A stretch of DNA of 57,120 nt from Candidatus Handelsmanbacteria bacterium (lineage in GTDB: Bacteria; Latescibacterota; UBA2968; UBA8231). The notes beneath the pieces were generated by a model. It saw nothing but the letters and a program-made list of their open reading frames with translations. It made no database searches and had not been told where the DNA came from. The stretch is from NCBI GenBank assembly GCA_016867395.1, contig VGJS01000024.1:1-57120 (forward strand), given 5' to 3'. A program made the position numbers and the translations under genes. Positions 24,969-33,293 of the stretch are shown one piece after another. How positions within the stretch are numbered: position 1 is the stretch's first letter; every line of letters begins with the position of its first letter.

Positions 24969-27900
24969 AGCGGCCCCTGCTGCCCGCCGCCGCCGCGCTG
25001 ATCCTGTTGCTGATCGCCCTGCAGGCGGGCCGGCTGGCCGGGCGCCTCCCCTGGGCCCTGGACCTGGGCGGGGCCTCGCCCGCCACCCTCTCCCCCCAGA
25101 CCCTCTCCTTCCTCCGGCAGTTCGACCGCAAGGTGGCCCTCACCTACTTTGCCACTGATCCGCAGCAGATGCCCTCCCACCTGAAAAACCTCGAAACCGA
25201 GGTGCGCCAGGTGCTGGAGGCCCTGCGGGACCACGCGTACGGCCGGCTTGAATTTCGCGTCCTCGACCCCGGTTTGAGCGGGGAGGCCGGCGTCGCCTAC
25301 GCCGCCGCCCACAAGGTCTCGCCCTTCAAGGTGCGGCGCATCCTGGCCGACGAACACCGGCAGCAGGAAATCTGGTCCTCCCTGGTGCTGGCCCCCGAGG
25401 GCACCCCTGAGATCTTGATCCAGGGGATCGAGCAGAGCGACCGGCTCGAAGAACTGATCCTCGCCCACCTGCAAACCCTAAGACAGCCCCTGCAGCCCAC
25501 CTTTGCCGTTGCCGCCCCGCCCACAGGTTATCAGCTCCTGCCCCGGCACCTGAGCCAGCAGGGACCCGTGATCGAGGTGGACCTGGACCTGGACCCGACC
25601 GCCTCCATCGACGCCGACGTGCTCTTCTGGATGCAACCCGGCGCCGCCTCCCCTTCCCACCTGCGCCAACTGCGGCGCTTCCTCGCCTCGGGGCGTTCGG
25701 TGGTCCTGGCCGGCAGCGCCTATGCCCTCGACTACCTGCCCGGCGACCCGTGGCGCTGTCGGGTCCTGCCGCAGCCGGCCTGGGAGGAGTTGCTGCGGCC
25801 CTGGGGTCTGCGGCCCCAGCCCGACCTGCTCCTGGACCGGGCCGCCGGCCCGCTCAGCCTGACCGTCGGCGGCCGCCTCGCCCAGGTAGAGGCCCCCTTT
25901 CAACTGCGCTGCACCCCGGCTTTCCGAGACATGAAGAGTTTGGGCGGCCCGGCGCGCGGGGCCCTGGCCTTTGTGGGGGCCAGCGCCCTGGAACTGGATC
26001 TGGCTCGGGTGGCGGCCGGTTACCAGGCCGAGGTGGCGGCCACCACCACCGAAAACGCCTGGGTCCAGCCCCTGCCCCAGGGCGAGTTCGGCCCGGCGGA
26101 ACTGGCCTCGCCGCAGTTGCAGGTGGGCAAGCAGAACCTGATGGTCCTGCTCAAAACCGAGGACCCCTGGGCCGGCCAACTGGTGGTGCTGGCCAGCCCC
26201 AGCCCTTTCCAGGACCAGGTCCTCGAAGAGCCCGGATACGGCCACCAGGTCCTGCTGCGCGACCTGGCCCGCACCCTGGCCTCCCCCGAACGTTTGGTGC
26301 GCCTCAGGGTGGAGCGGCCCCAACCCCAGGTCCTGCCGCCCCTGGGCGAGGGCGCCCGGCTCTTCTGGCGCGGCTGGGTGGTCCTGGCACTGCCCCTGGC
26401 GCTGCTGGGACTGGGATTGCGCCGCTACCTTTCCGGCAGGGGGCGCTGGGTGCTGCCCCCCCTGCCGGCGCTGCTGCGCCCGGCCCTGGCCCTGGCCGTG
26501 GCCCTGACCCTGCCCTGGCTGCTGCGGCACCTGGGCCCGGCACAACTGGACCTGACGGCGGAAAACCTCAACACCCCTTCGCCACTGACCCTACGGCTTT
26601 TCGATCAGCACCGCGCCGGCCTCAAGGTGCAGGCCGCCCTCACCCCGCGGGCCTCCATGCCCCCCGCGCTCAAAACCATCGAGCCCCGGATCAGGGCCCT
26701 GCTCGACCAGGGCTATCTGGATGCCGGATGGCTGCGCCCCATGGACCGGGAGGAGCGTGCCCGCCTGCAGGGCGAGGGGTTCCGGCCCTTCGAGGTGCAG
26801 GTGGTGGTGCAGGACACCCTGGCCAGGCAACTGGTATGGAGCGGGCTGCGTCTAGAAGAAGGGGGTAAGGTCGCCCTGGTTCCGCGCCTCGACGCACACA
26901 GCGTCGACCACCTCGAATTCCTGCTGGCTGCCGCGCTCCGGCGCCTGGAATGGGGCCGCGCCCCCCACGTGGCCGTGGTCGCCGACTGGCCCCGCCTCTC
27001 CCCGGCCGAGGCCCTGGAGGACTACCAGCGCCAGGGGCTGAGCGCCCCCAGCGGCGTCGACGTGTACAGCCAACTCAAGGCTCTTTTGCAAGACTACGGC
27101 TACCAGGTGAGTTACGTGAATCCCCAGGAGCCCTACCTGCCGGAGGAAGCGGAGGTCTTTCTCTGGATGCAGCCGCGCCGCGACTCCGGCCGCGTGCTCC
27201 TGCTGCTGGGCCGGCATCTGGCCCGGGGCCGGCCCGCCATCGTCGCCTTGCAGCACTTCAACATCCAGCAGCGCCAGTACCGCGGGGCCGGCTTCCAGAC
27301 CGTGTACTGGCCCCAGCCCCAGTTCCAGGACCTGGACCGCTATCTGAAGCTGCTGGGCGTCGAACAGGTGCGCGAGGTATTGATGGACCGCACCCAGCAC
27401 CACCTGGCCCTGGCCACCCAGGTCAACCGCAGCGCCCTGCGCGAGTACGATCCCCAGGAGGTGGCCCTGCCCTTCCTGATCCGCGCCGTGGGCGCCAATT
27501 ACTCCCCCGACTCCGAGCTGACCCGCCACATGGGGGATCTGCTCTTTATCTGGGGCAATCGCTTTGCCGTCGACCCCCAGCGCCTGGCCGATCTGGGCCT
27601 GGCCGGACAGGTGCTGGTCAGTACCTCGGACCGGGCCTGGTCCTTTGACTGGCAGGGCGGCTGGTTGCCCCCCGAGATCTTCTCCCCCTCCTCGTACCTG
27701 TCCGGCCCCCAGCCCCTGGCCCTGGACCTGGAAGGGATCTTCCCGCCCCCTGACCTGAGCGCCGAGGGCAAGGCCTCCCTGCTACCCCCTGGCCCGGATC
27801 AGCCCTCTGCCCAACTGCTGCTGATCGGTTCCTCGGAGATGTTCAAGGACCAGTACCTGCGCGCCCCCGGCTTTGACCACGCCCAGTTCCTGCTCAACGC

Positions 27901-28099
27901 CATGGCCCGCGCCGCGTACGGCCCCGAACTGGCCGCCCTCCAGGCCCGGCACCCGGCACCCCGCGGGTTCGCCGCCCTCGAACCGGGGACCAAGGTTCTC
28001 TGGCGCGCCTTTGTCCTGGCCGCCGGTCCGCTGTTCCTGCTGCTGTTTGGCCTGGACCGCTACCGCCGGCGCCGCCGCCCCCTGAGGTGGTCCCGGTGA
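24965..28099 (+). CDS. Double-length GldG-like protein (two fused tandem copies)
   Basis: 1044 residues, about twice an ordinary GldG (ABC-type auxiliary component). Both halves follow the same plan. Each has a large soluble GldG-type region, then a membrane helix plus a basic tail. Matching landmarks are DVLFWMQP (about residue 215) with EVFLWMQP (about 731), DQVLEEPGYGHQVLLRDLAR (about 416) with DQYLRAPGFDHAQFLLNAMA (about 961), and GARLFWRGWVVLALPLALLG with GTKVLWRAFVLAAGPLFLLL. Extra hydrophobic segments lie at about 6-24, 467-485, 500-520 and 1015-1032. The TTG start overlaps the permease stop as TTGA and gives a good N-terminal anchor. GldG proteins partner GldA/GldF in gliding bacteria; the function of the family outside gliding is unclear. 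The duplication is seen; its purpose is not. Confidence 0.85.
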   Translation: MKRPLLPAAAALILLLIALQAGRLAGRLPWALDLGGASPATLSPQTLSFLRQFDRKVALTYFATDPQQMPSHLKNLETEVRQVLEALRDHAYGRLEFRVLDPGLSGEAGVAYAAAHKVSPFKVRRILADEHRQQEIWSSLVLAPEGTPEILIQGIEQSDRLEELILAHLQTLRQPLQPTFAVAAPPTGYQLLPRHLSQQGPVIEVDLDLDPTASIDADVLFWMQPGAASPSHLRQLRRFLASGRSVVLAGSAYALDYLPGDPWRCRVLPQPAWEELLRPWGLRPQPDLLLDRAAGPLSLTVGGRLAQVEAPFQLRCTPAFRDMKSLGGPARGALAFVGASALELDLARVAAGYQAEVAATTTENAWVQPLPQGEFGPAELASPQLQVGKQNLMVLLKTEDPWAGQLVVLASPSPFQDQVLEEPGYGHQVLLRDLARTLASPERLVRLRVERPQPQVLPPLGEGARLFWRGWVVLALPLALLGLGLRRYLSGRGRWVLPPLPALLRPALALAVALTLPWLLRHLGPAQLDLTAENLNTPSPLTLRLFDQHRAGLKVQAALTPRASMPPALKTIEPRIRALLDQGYLDAGWLRPMDREERARLQGEGFRPFEVQVVVQDTLARQLVWSGLRLEEGGKVALVPRLDAHSVDHLEFLLAAALRRLEWGRAPHVAVVADWPRLSPAEALEDYQRQGLSAPSGVDVYSQLKALLQDYGYQVSYVNPQEPYLPEEAEVFLWMQPRRDSGRVLLLLGRHLARGRPAIVALQHFNIQQRQYRGAGFQTVYWPQPQFQDLDRYLKLLGVEQVREVLMDRTQHHLALATQVNRSALREYDPQEVALPFLIRAVGANYSPDSELTRHMGDLLFIWGNRFAVDPQRLADLGLAGQVLVSTSDRAWSFDWQGGWLPPEIFSPSSYLSGPQPLALDLEGIFPPPDLSAEGKASLLPPGPDQPSAQLLLIGSSEMFKDQYLRAPGFDHAQFLLNAMARAAYGPELAALQARHPAPRGFAALEPGTKVLWRAFVLAAGPLFLLLFGLDRYRRRRRPLRWSR

Positions 28100-29118
28100 A
28101 GGGCCGGCACCTGGGCCTGCTGGCCCTGCTGCTCCTGCTGGTCCTGGCCGAGTACCTGCTCGAAGCGCGGCAGCAGACCCGCCGCCAGCGGGAAGAGGTC
28201 CTGCGCCCCCTGATCGCGGCCCCCGGTACGGCCCCGCAGCAGTTGCAGGTGCAGTCGGGGGCGCAAACCTGGACCTATGTGCGGCGGGGAGCCCATTGGC
28301 GGTACCCTGGCTACTTCGACGCCTTTGCCCAGGCCGAGGGCATCGAGTATGTGCTGGAGGGACTGCTGCGCGCCCCGGCCACGGTGTATGCCGCGGGCAG
28401 CGCAGACCTCACCCGCCTGGGCCTGGACCCCGAGCGCGCCCTGAGGTTCAGGGTCGAGGGGGAGGGCCGTGCTCTGCTGGCCGAGGTGTGGATCGGACAG
28501 GGCATCCCCGGTCCCGGAGCCCAGGAGTGCTATGCACGGCCCGCCAATGCCGACACTGTTTTCCACCTGCATGCCAATCCCCGTCTGGCCCTGGGCCGCA
28601 GCGCCCCGCCCCTCCTGGACAACCGCGTGCTGCCCGCAGCTCTGGGGCGCAGGCCCGTGGAACGGGTCGAGTTCTCGCAGCCCGGCTACCCGCTGCGCGC
28701 CCTGCGCCGGCTGCAAATGGCTCCGGCCCCGCCCCCCGCACCCGGCCGGCCGCCCCAACTGCCGGCGCAACAGTGGCGGGCCGCGTGGGGCGGCCAGGAC
28801 CTGATCTGCGGCGCGGCCAATGCCCTCGCCTACGCCGAGTTCCTCGGCCAGTTGCGCTGGGCAGCCCTGCTGGACCCGCGCACCCCCTTCGCCGTCCAGG
28901 GACAACTGCAACTGCGCGACGAAGCCGACAGCCTCGACGTCCTGGAGGTAGGCCCCCGGGACGAGGGGGGCCGCCTGCTCCTGCGCCACCAAGGCACCGG
29001 CCTGGTCGGCGCCCTGGACCCGGCCCAATCCGCCCTGCTCTTCCCCACCCGCCAGGCCCTGCTGGACACCCTGCCCGGCGCCTCCCCCTACCGCCGGCCC
29101 GCGCCCGGCGGTTTCTGA
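28096..29118 (+). CDS. DUF4340-like membrane-anchored protein
   Basis: 340 residues from GTG 28096, chosen for the GTGA overlap with the preceding gene. One N-terminal membrane helix (HLGLLALLLLLVLAEYLLE) is followed by a periplasmic region with repeated beta-strand blocks: WTYVRRGAHWRY, ADLTRLGLDPERALRFRVEG and LLAEVWIGQGIPGPGAQECYARPANADTVF, then DNRVLPAALGRRPVERVEF. This order is that of DUF4340 proteins, regularly found beside GldFG-type ABC operons. No catalytic motif is visible. It likely completes the envelope complex made by the four preceding genes. An 81-bp gap with its own GGAGG site separates it from the next gene. Confidence 0.75.
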   Translation: MKGRHLGLLALLLLLVLAEYLLEARQQTRRQREEVLRPLIAAPGTAPQQLQVQSGAQTWTYVRRGAHWRYPGYFDAFAQAEGIEYVLEGLLRAPATVYAAGSADLTRLGLDPERALRFRVEGEGRALLAEVWIGQGIPGPGAQECYARPANADTVFHLHANPRLALGRSAPPLLDNRVLPAALGRRPVERVEFSQPGYPLRALRRLQMAPAPPPAPGRPPQLPAQQWRAAWGGQDLICGAANALAYAEFLGQLRWAALLDPRTPFAVQGQLQLRDEADSLDVLEVGPRDEGGRLLLRHQGTGLVGALDPAQSALLFPTRQALLDTLPGASPYRRPAPGGF

Positions 29119-29199
29119 GCGGGGCAGCGCAGGAGCCGGTTTTGCCCTGGCTTAGAGCGGACCGTACCTTCATCAGCACTATTCGGAGGTGTGCCGATC

Positions 29200-29547
29200 A
29201 TGGCCAAAGACCGTCTGTTCCTCCTGAAGCCCGATTTCATGGATGGGGGCGAAGGCCCCTTCTTCTGCCCCTACTGCGCCTGCCTCGAGGGCATGCTGTT
29301 CCTTTACCCCCAACTGCGCCAGGTGCTGGAGATCCACCACCTCGACTTCCCTCGCCCCCGCCCCGCGCTGATCGAGGAACTGGGCGAGGAAAACCAGGCC
29401 ATTCCGGTGCTAATCGTGGAGCGCGACCCCTCCGGCGACCTGAGCCCCTACCAGGTCCGCCAGGCCAAAGGCAAGCAGTTTCTGGATGAGCCCGAGGGCA
29501 TCGAAACTTACCTGGCCGCCACCTACGGGGTCGGCCGCCCCCACTGA
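29200..29547 (+). CDS. DUF3088 thioredoxin-like protein
   Basis: 115 residues. The sequence MAKDRLFLLKPDFMDGGEGP, then FFCPYCACLEGML, LDFPRPRPALIEELGEENQ and IPVLIV, matches the DUF3088 pattern, including a Cys-Pro-x-Cys pair in the position of a thioredoxin active site. ATG 29200 has GGAGG 10 bases upstream; a GTG at 29191 is too close to it. The function of the family is unknown; a redox or glutaredoxin-like role is only suggested by the CxxC. It is followed 9 bases later by an amidohydrolase, so the two are probably co-expressed. Confidence 0.82.
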   Translation: MAKDRLFLLKPDFMDGGEGPFFCPYCACLEGMLFLYPQLRQVLEIHHLDFPRPRPALIEELGEENQAIPVLIVERDPSGDLSPYQVRQAKGKQFLDEPEGIETYLAATYGVGRPH

Positions 29548-29556
29548 GAAGATGAC

Positions 29557-30402
29557 ATGATCGTCGATGTCCACTCCCACGTCTGGCAATACCCCGATGA
29601 CTTCACCGAGGAGTTCCGCCGCCAGGCCCGCTTTGTGGCCCGGGCGGGCCAGGAGCTGGATCTGCGCGTCACGTACGATGCGTACCGGCGCGGAGCCGCC
29701 AGTTGCGACAAGACCATCGTCTTCGGCGGCAAGGCCCGGCTCTCGGGGGTGTGGGTGGACGACGGTTACGTGGCTCAGTACGCCAAAGAGCACGCCGACA
29801 CCTGTATCGGCTTCCTTTCCGTGGACCCCACCCAGCCGGGCTGGGAAAAGGAAATGGAGAACGGGCACCAGCAGCTACGGCTCAAGGGCATCAAGCTCCT
29901 GCCGATGTACGCCGGCTTCTATCCCCACGACGAGAACCTCGATCCCCTGTGGCGCTACGCCACCCAACATCACCTGCCGGTCCTGCTCCACACCGGCACC
30001 ACCTTCGTGGCCCAGGCCCCCCTCAACTGCACCCTGCCCCGCCACCTCGACGCCGTGGCTACCCGCTTCCCGCAGGTGAAGATCATCATGGCCCACCTGA
30101 GCCACCCCTACGAGGGGGAGTGCGCGGTGGTGATCCGCAAACACCCCAACGTGTACGCCGACGTCAGCGCCCTGCACTACCGCCCATTCCAGCTCTACCA
30201 CAGCCTGATGCTGGTGCAGGAATACGGGGTCTGGCACAAGCTGCTCTTCGGCAGCGACTACCCGTTCACCACCATCGACGCCTCTATCCAGGGGCTTTTG
30301 GATCTCAACCGCATGCTTGACGGCACTGCCCTGCCGCGTCTGCGCGAAAAGGAGATCGCTGCCCTGATCCACCGCGACAGCCTGGACATCCTGGGGATCT
30401 GA
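29557..30402 (+). CDS. Amidohydrolase_2-family metal-dependent hydrolase
   Basis: 281 residues forming a TIM-barrel of the amidohydrolase_2 family. The first strand MIVDVHSHVW carries the HxH metal ligands, LKGIKLLPMYAGFYPHD and LPVLLHTG give the later His, KIIMAHLSHPYEGE the next and LLFGSDYPF the final catalytic Asp. Members include ACMSD-type decarboxylases and lactone hydrolases, so the substrate (typically a carboxylate or lactone) cannot be fixed. It lies between the DUF3088 gene and the first TMTC-like gene, 4 bases before the latter. Confident on family, open on reaction. Confidence 0.9.
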   Translation: MIVDVHSHVWQYPDDFTEEFRRQARFVARAGQELDLRVTYDAYRRGAASCDKTIVFGGKARLSGVWVDDGYVAQYAKEHADTCIGFLSVDPTQPGWEKEMENGHQQLRLKGIKLLPMYAGFYPHDENLDPLWRYATQHHLPVLLHTGTTFVAQAPLNCTLPRHLDAVATRFPQVKIIMAHLSHPYEGECAVVIRKHPNVYADVSALHYRPFQLYHSLMLVQEYGVWHKLLFGSDYPFTTIDASIQGLLDLNRMLDGTALPRLREKEIAALIHRDSLDILGI

Positions 30403-30406
30403 CCCG

Positions 30407-33265
30407 ATGCCGCAGGAAGCCCCACCTGGTATCTTCTCCCTGCGCCCTACCTGGCAAACCTGGCTGATCTACGCCCTGGTGATGGCCGCCCTGTCCTGGG
30501 CCTGCTTCGGCAGCCTGGCCGAGCACCTGCTCGACACCCACGACGACGAAGTCTTCCGGGACAGTGCCGCCCTCGCCAAGGACCTGTCCTTCTTCTTCAC
30601 TCCCGCCGAGGAGAAGGCCGTGGGCTCGGGCCGGCCCCTGGCCGAATTCGTCGAGAGTGTGCCCTATCTCCTCTGGGGCCCCGACCCGGCCCGCTATCAC
30701 CTCTACGCCGCCCTCCTCCACACCCTGGCCGCCCTGGTGCTGGCCTACGCGGCCAGGGAACTGGGCATGGGCCTCGAGCTGGCCTTGGCGGGGGGGTTGC
30801 TCTTCCTGGTCAACGTGGCCCATTTCCAGGCAGTCCACTGGATCTCCGGCATGGATTACCCGGTGGCCCTGCTCTTGAGCCTGGGGGCGGTGCTGTGCTG
30901 CCAGCGCCACTATCAGACCTCGGGGAGGGGATGGTTCTGGGTATTCTGCGCCGCCCTGCCCCTGGGAGCCCTAGCCCATCCGGCGGCTCTGATGACCTGG
31001 CCCTTCTGCCTGTACTGGGCCTGGAGCCAGGGCCGCCCGCTGCGCCCCCTGTGGCAGACCCTCCCGCCCCTGGGCCTGCTCCTGCTGCCCGCTCTGGCCT
31101 TCATCTCCTACACCACCGCCAAGAGCACCAGCACCGCCCACGCCCTCAATACCTATTTCCTGGAGGGCCTGCCGCAGTTGGCCCTCGGCATGGGCGAGTT
31201 GCTATTGTGGTTCTCCGGCCGGCTGCTGAGCACTGCCCACTGGACCGCGGTGGCCGTGTACCAGCAGCAGACCTGGGAACTGGCTTTGGGCCTGGGGGTG
31301 CTGGGGGGACTGGGGGCGCTGATCTGGCGGAGAATCCAACCCGGGGCCCTGTGGGCGGCGTGGTCCCTGCTCTTGCTGCTGCCTTTCCCGATGCTGACAG
31401 AGGAGGTGGTTCGCGACCTGCCCGTTGGCCCCTCGCGCTACCTCTACCTCTCCACCGCAGGCTCCTCCCTGCTCCTGGCCTGGCTGCTGGAACGGGGCAG
31501 CTTGCGCCTGGGCCGCTGGCTGCCGCCCCCCCTTCCCTATCTAACCGGTCTGGCCGTGCTGCTGTTTTCCAGCTTCGTCTTCCTCAAAAAATCCGAGGCC
31601 CTCACCTTCTACACCTCCGGCAGGAGCTACATTGCCCTGGGCGATCCCGACCTGGGGGCCCGGCAGTTGCAGCGGGCCATCGCCCTGGCCCCCGAGATGA
31701 TCCCCCTGCTCGACGCGTACAACCGGCTTTGCCTCCCCCTCCTGGGCTCCGCTGACCTCGAGCCAACCCTGAGTCAGGCTCTGCAGCAGTTTCCCACTGA
31801 TATAGGTCTCAACCTATACCGGTCTGTCGGCCAATCCCTCGATCTAGACCCGGCATTGCAGCAAAAAGCCCGGGAGCGCTTGGACTCCTTGCTGGGGGCC
31901 CTTCAGGGCCCCCAGCGCCAAGAGGCCGAGCAGCTCGTCTTCCAGGCCTACGCCAACTACGGCCTCAATCGCGCCAAGCAGGACGATTTCCAGGTCGCCA
32001 TCCCCGCCCTCCGCCGCGCCCTCGACTACAACCCCGTGAGTATCAAAATCTACCGTGGCCTGGTCGCGGCCCTGATGAACACCGGTCAGACCGAGGAGGC
32101 CGCCTTCATGACCGAGCAGGCCCTGCGCCTCAACCCCGACGACCGGGGCATCCCGGACCTGCGCGCCCTGGTGCTGCTGCTCCAGGGCCGGGTGGAGGAG
32201 GCCATCGCCCTCTGCCGCCAGGCCATTGCCGAACGCCCGGCCGAGGACCTCTACGGCTTGCTAGGGTCGTGCTACGAACTCCAGGGTGAGCTGGAACAGG
32301 CCCGCCGAGTCTACCTGGAGTGCCTGGAGCATTTCCCCAACTACCTGCCGGTGCGCCAGCGCCTGGCCGCGCTGGACCTGCGCGGCGGCGACCGGCCCAG
32401 CGCCATCGCGGCCCTGGAAAGAGCCGTCCAACTCGACCCGACCGAGGCCGCCAACCACTACAACCTGGGCAATCTGTACTATGCGGCCAGGCGCCTGGAG
32501 GAAGCCGAAGCCCAGTACCGAGAGGCCATAGATCGAGGTTTCCGCGACCCCAGGGTCTGGGCCAACCTGGGCACCGCCCTGCGCGGCTTAGGGCGGCTCC
32601 CCGAGGCCGCCGCCGCGTATCAACAGGCCATCGCTCTGCAGCCCGACAACCCCGCCCTCCACCACAGCCTCGGTTTAGCCGCCCAGGCCCAGGGAGACCG
32701 CCAGGCCGGTATCGCCGCCTTCGAGCGGGCCGCCGCCCTCGGCTCCGACAACGTCGAAACCTACCTCGGACTCAGCCAACTCTACCAGGAAACCGGTCAA
32801 CTCGACGACGCCCTGCGCGTCTATGACCAGATCCTTGACCGGAACCTCAAGGGCGCCAGCGCCGATCTCTACGCCCGGATGGGAACCGACCTGTTCCGAC
32901 TGGGCAAAGTCGACCAATCCACCCACGCCTACCGCAAAGCCCTGGCCGCCGACTCGGCCAACCTGGCCGCCCACGTCAACCTGGGCTGGAACTACTACCT
33001 GAAAGGACAGGTGGAGGAGGCCATCACCCACTATCAGCGGGCCCTGGCCCTCCAGCCCTCCAGCCAAGCCCAGTTCAACATCGCCCTGTCCAATCTGAAA
33101 CTGGGGCGCTTCGAGCAGGCAAGGCAGTCCTACGCCGAGGGCATCGAGAAATACGGGGCTGACGAAGCCAAGAAGATCGGCGCCGTCGAGGACCTCAAGC
33201 AACTCCTCCAACAGGGCATCCACACCGCCGAGGCGCAGAAACTCCTTGACGCTTACTGGCGCTGA
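30407..33265 (+). CDS. TMTC-like membrane glycosyltransferase with TPR repeats, copy 1
   Basis: 952 residues. Residues about 1-400 contain roughly ten membrane helices; the first loop DTHDDEVFRDSAALAKDLSF has the acidic motif expected of GT-C enzymes, and LLFLVNVAHFQAVHWISGMDYPVALL parallels the HPvh.EaVawIsgR segment of eukaryotic and bacterial TMTC proteins. Residues about 405-950 are tetratricopeptide repeats, for example HYNLGNLYYAARRLEEAEAQYREAI, NLGTALRGLGRLPEAAAAYQQAI and GWNYYLKGQVEEAITHYQRALALQ. TMTC proteins O-mannosylate target proteins at the periplasmic or luminal face with the TPR part binding substrate. The assignment to glycosylation is inference. Follows the amidohydrolase by 4 bases. 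Confidence 0.75.
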   Translation: MPQEAPPGIFSLRPTWQTWLIYALVMAALSWACFGSLAEHLLDTHDDEVFRDSAALAKDLSFFFTPAEEKAVGSGRPLAEFVESVPYLLWGPDPARYHLYAALLHTLAALVLAYAARELGMGLELALAGGLLFLVNVAHFQAVHWISGMDYPVALLLSLGAVLCCQRHYQTSGRGWFWVFCAALPLGALAHPAALMTWPFCLYWAWSQGRPLRPLWQTLPPLGLLLLPALAFISYTTAKSTSTAHALNTYFLEGLPQLALGMGELLLWFSGRLLSTAHWTAVAVYQQQTWELALGLGVLGGLGALIWRRIQPGALWAAWSLLLLLPFPMLTEEVVRDLPVGPSRYLYLSTAGSSLLLAWLLERGSLRLGRWLPPPLPYLTGLAVLLFSSFVFLKKSEALTFYTSGRSYIALGDPDLGARQLQRAIALAPEMIPLLDAYNRLCLPLLGSADLEPTLSQALQQFPTDIGLNLYRSVGQSLDLDPALQQKARERLDSLLGALQGPQRQEAEQLVFQAYANYGLNRAKQDDFQVAIPALRRALDYNPVSIKIYRGLVAALMNTGQTEEAAFMTEQALRLNPDDRGIPDLRALVLLLQGRVEEAIALCRQAIAERPAEDLYGLLGSCYELQGELEQARRVYLECLEHFPNYLPVRQRLAALDLRGGDRPSAIAALERAVQLDPTEAANHYNLGNLYYAARRLEEAEAQYREAIDRGFRDPRVWANLGTALRGLGRLPEAAAAYQQAIALQPDNPALHHSLGLAAQAQGDRQAGIAAFERAAALGSDNVETYLGLSQLYQETGQLDDALRVYDQILDRNLKGASADLYARMGTDLFRLGKVDQSTHAYRKALAADSANLAAHVNLGWNYYLKGQVEEAITHYQRALALQPSSQAQFNIALSNLKLGRFEQARQSYAEGIEKYGADEAKKIGAVEDLKQLLQQGIHTAEAQKLLDAYWR
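32681..32914 (+). repeat. 234-bp segment shared with 35028-35261 (copy 1)
   Basis: It encodes two to three TPR units of copy 1. By eye about 13 of 234 positions differ from the copy at 35028-35261, with only a handful of changes in the first 180 bases, whereas the flanking TPR regions and the N-terminal halves of the two genes are far more divergent. That pattern points to recent gene conversion or unequal recombination. Confidence 0.85.
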
Positions 33266-33293
33266 ATTAGCCCCCTTTCCACCGGCGGCCACC

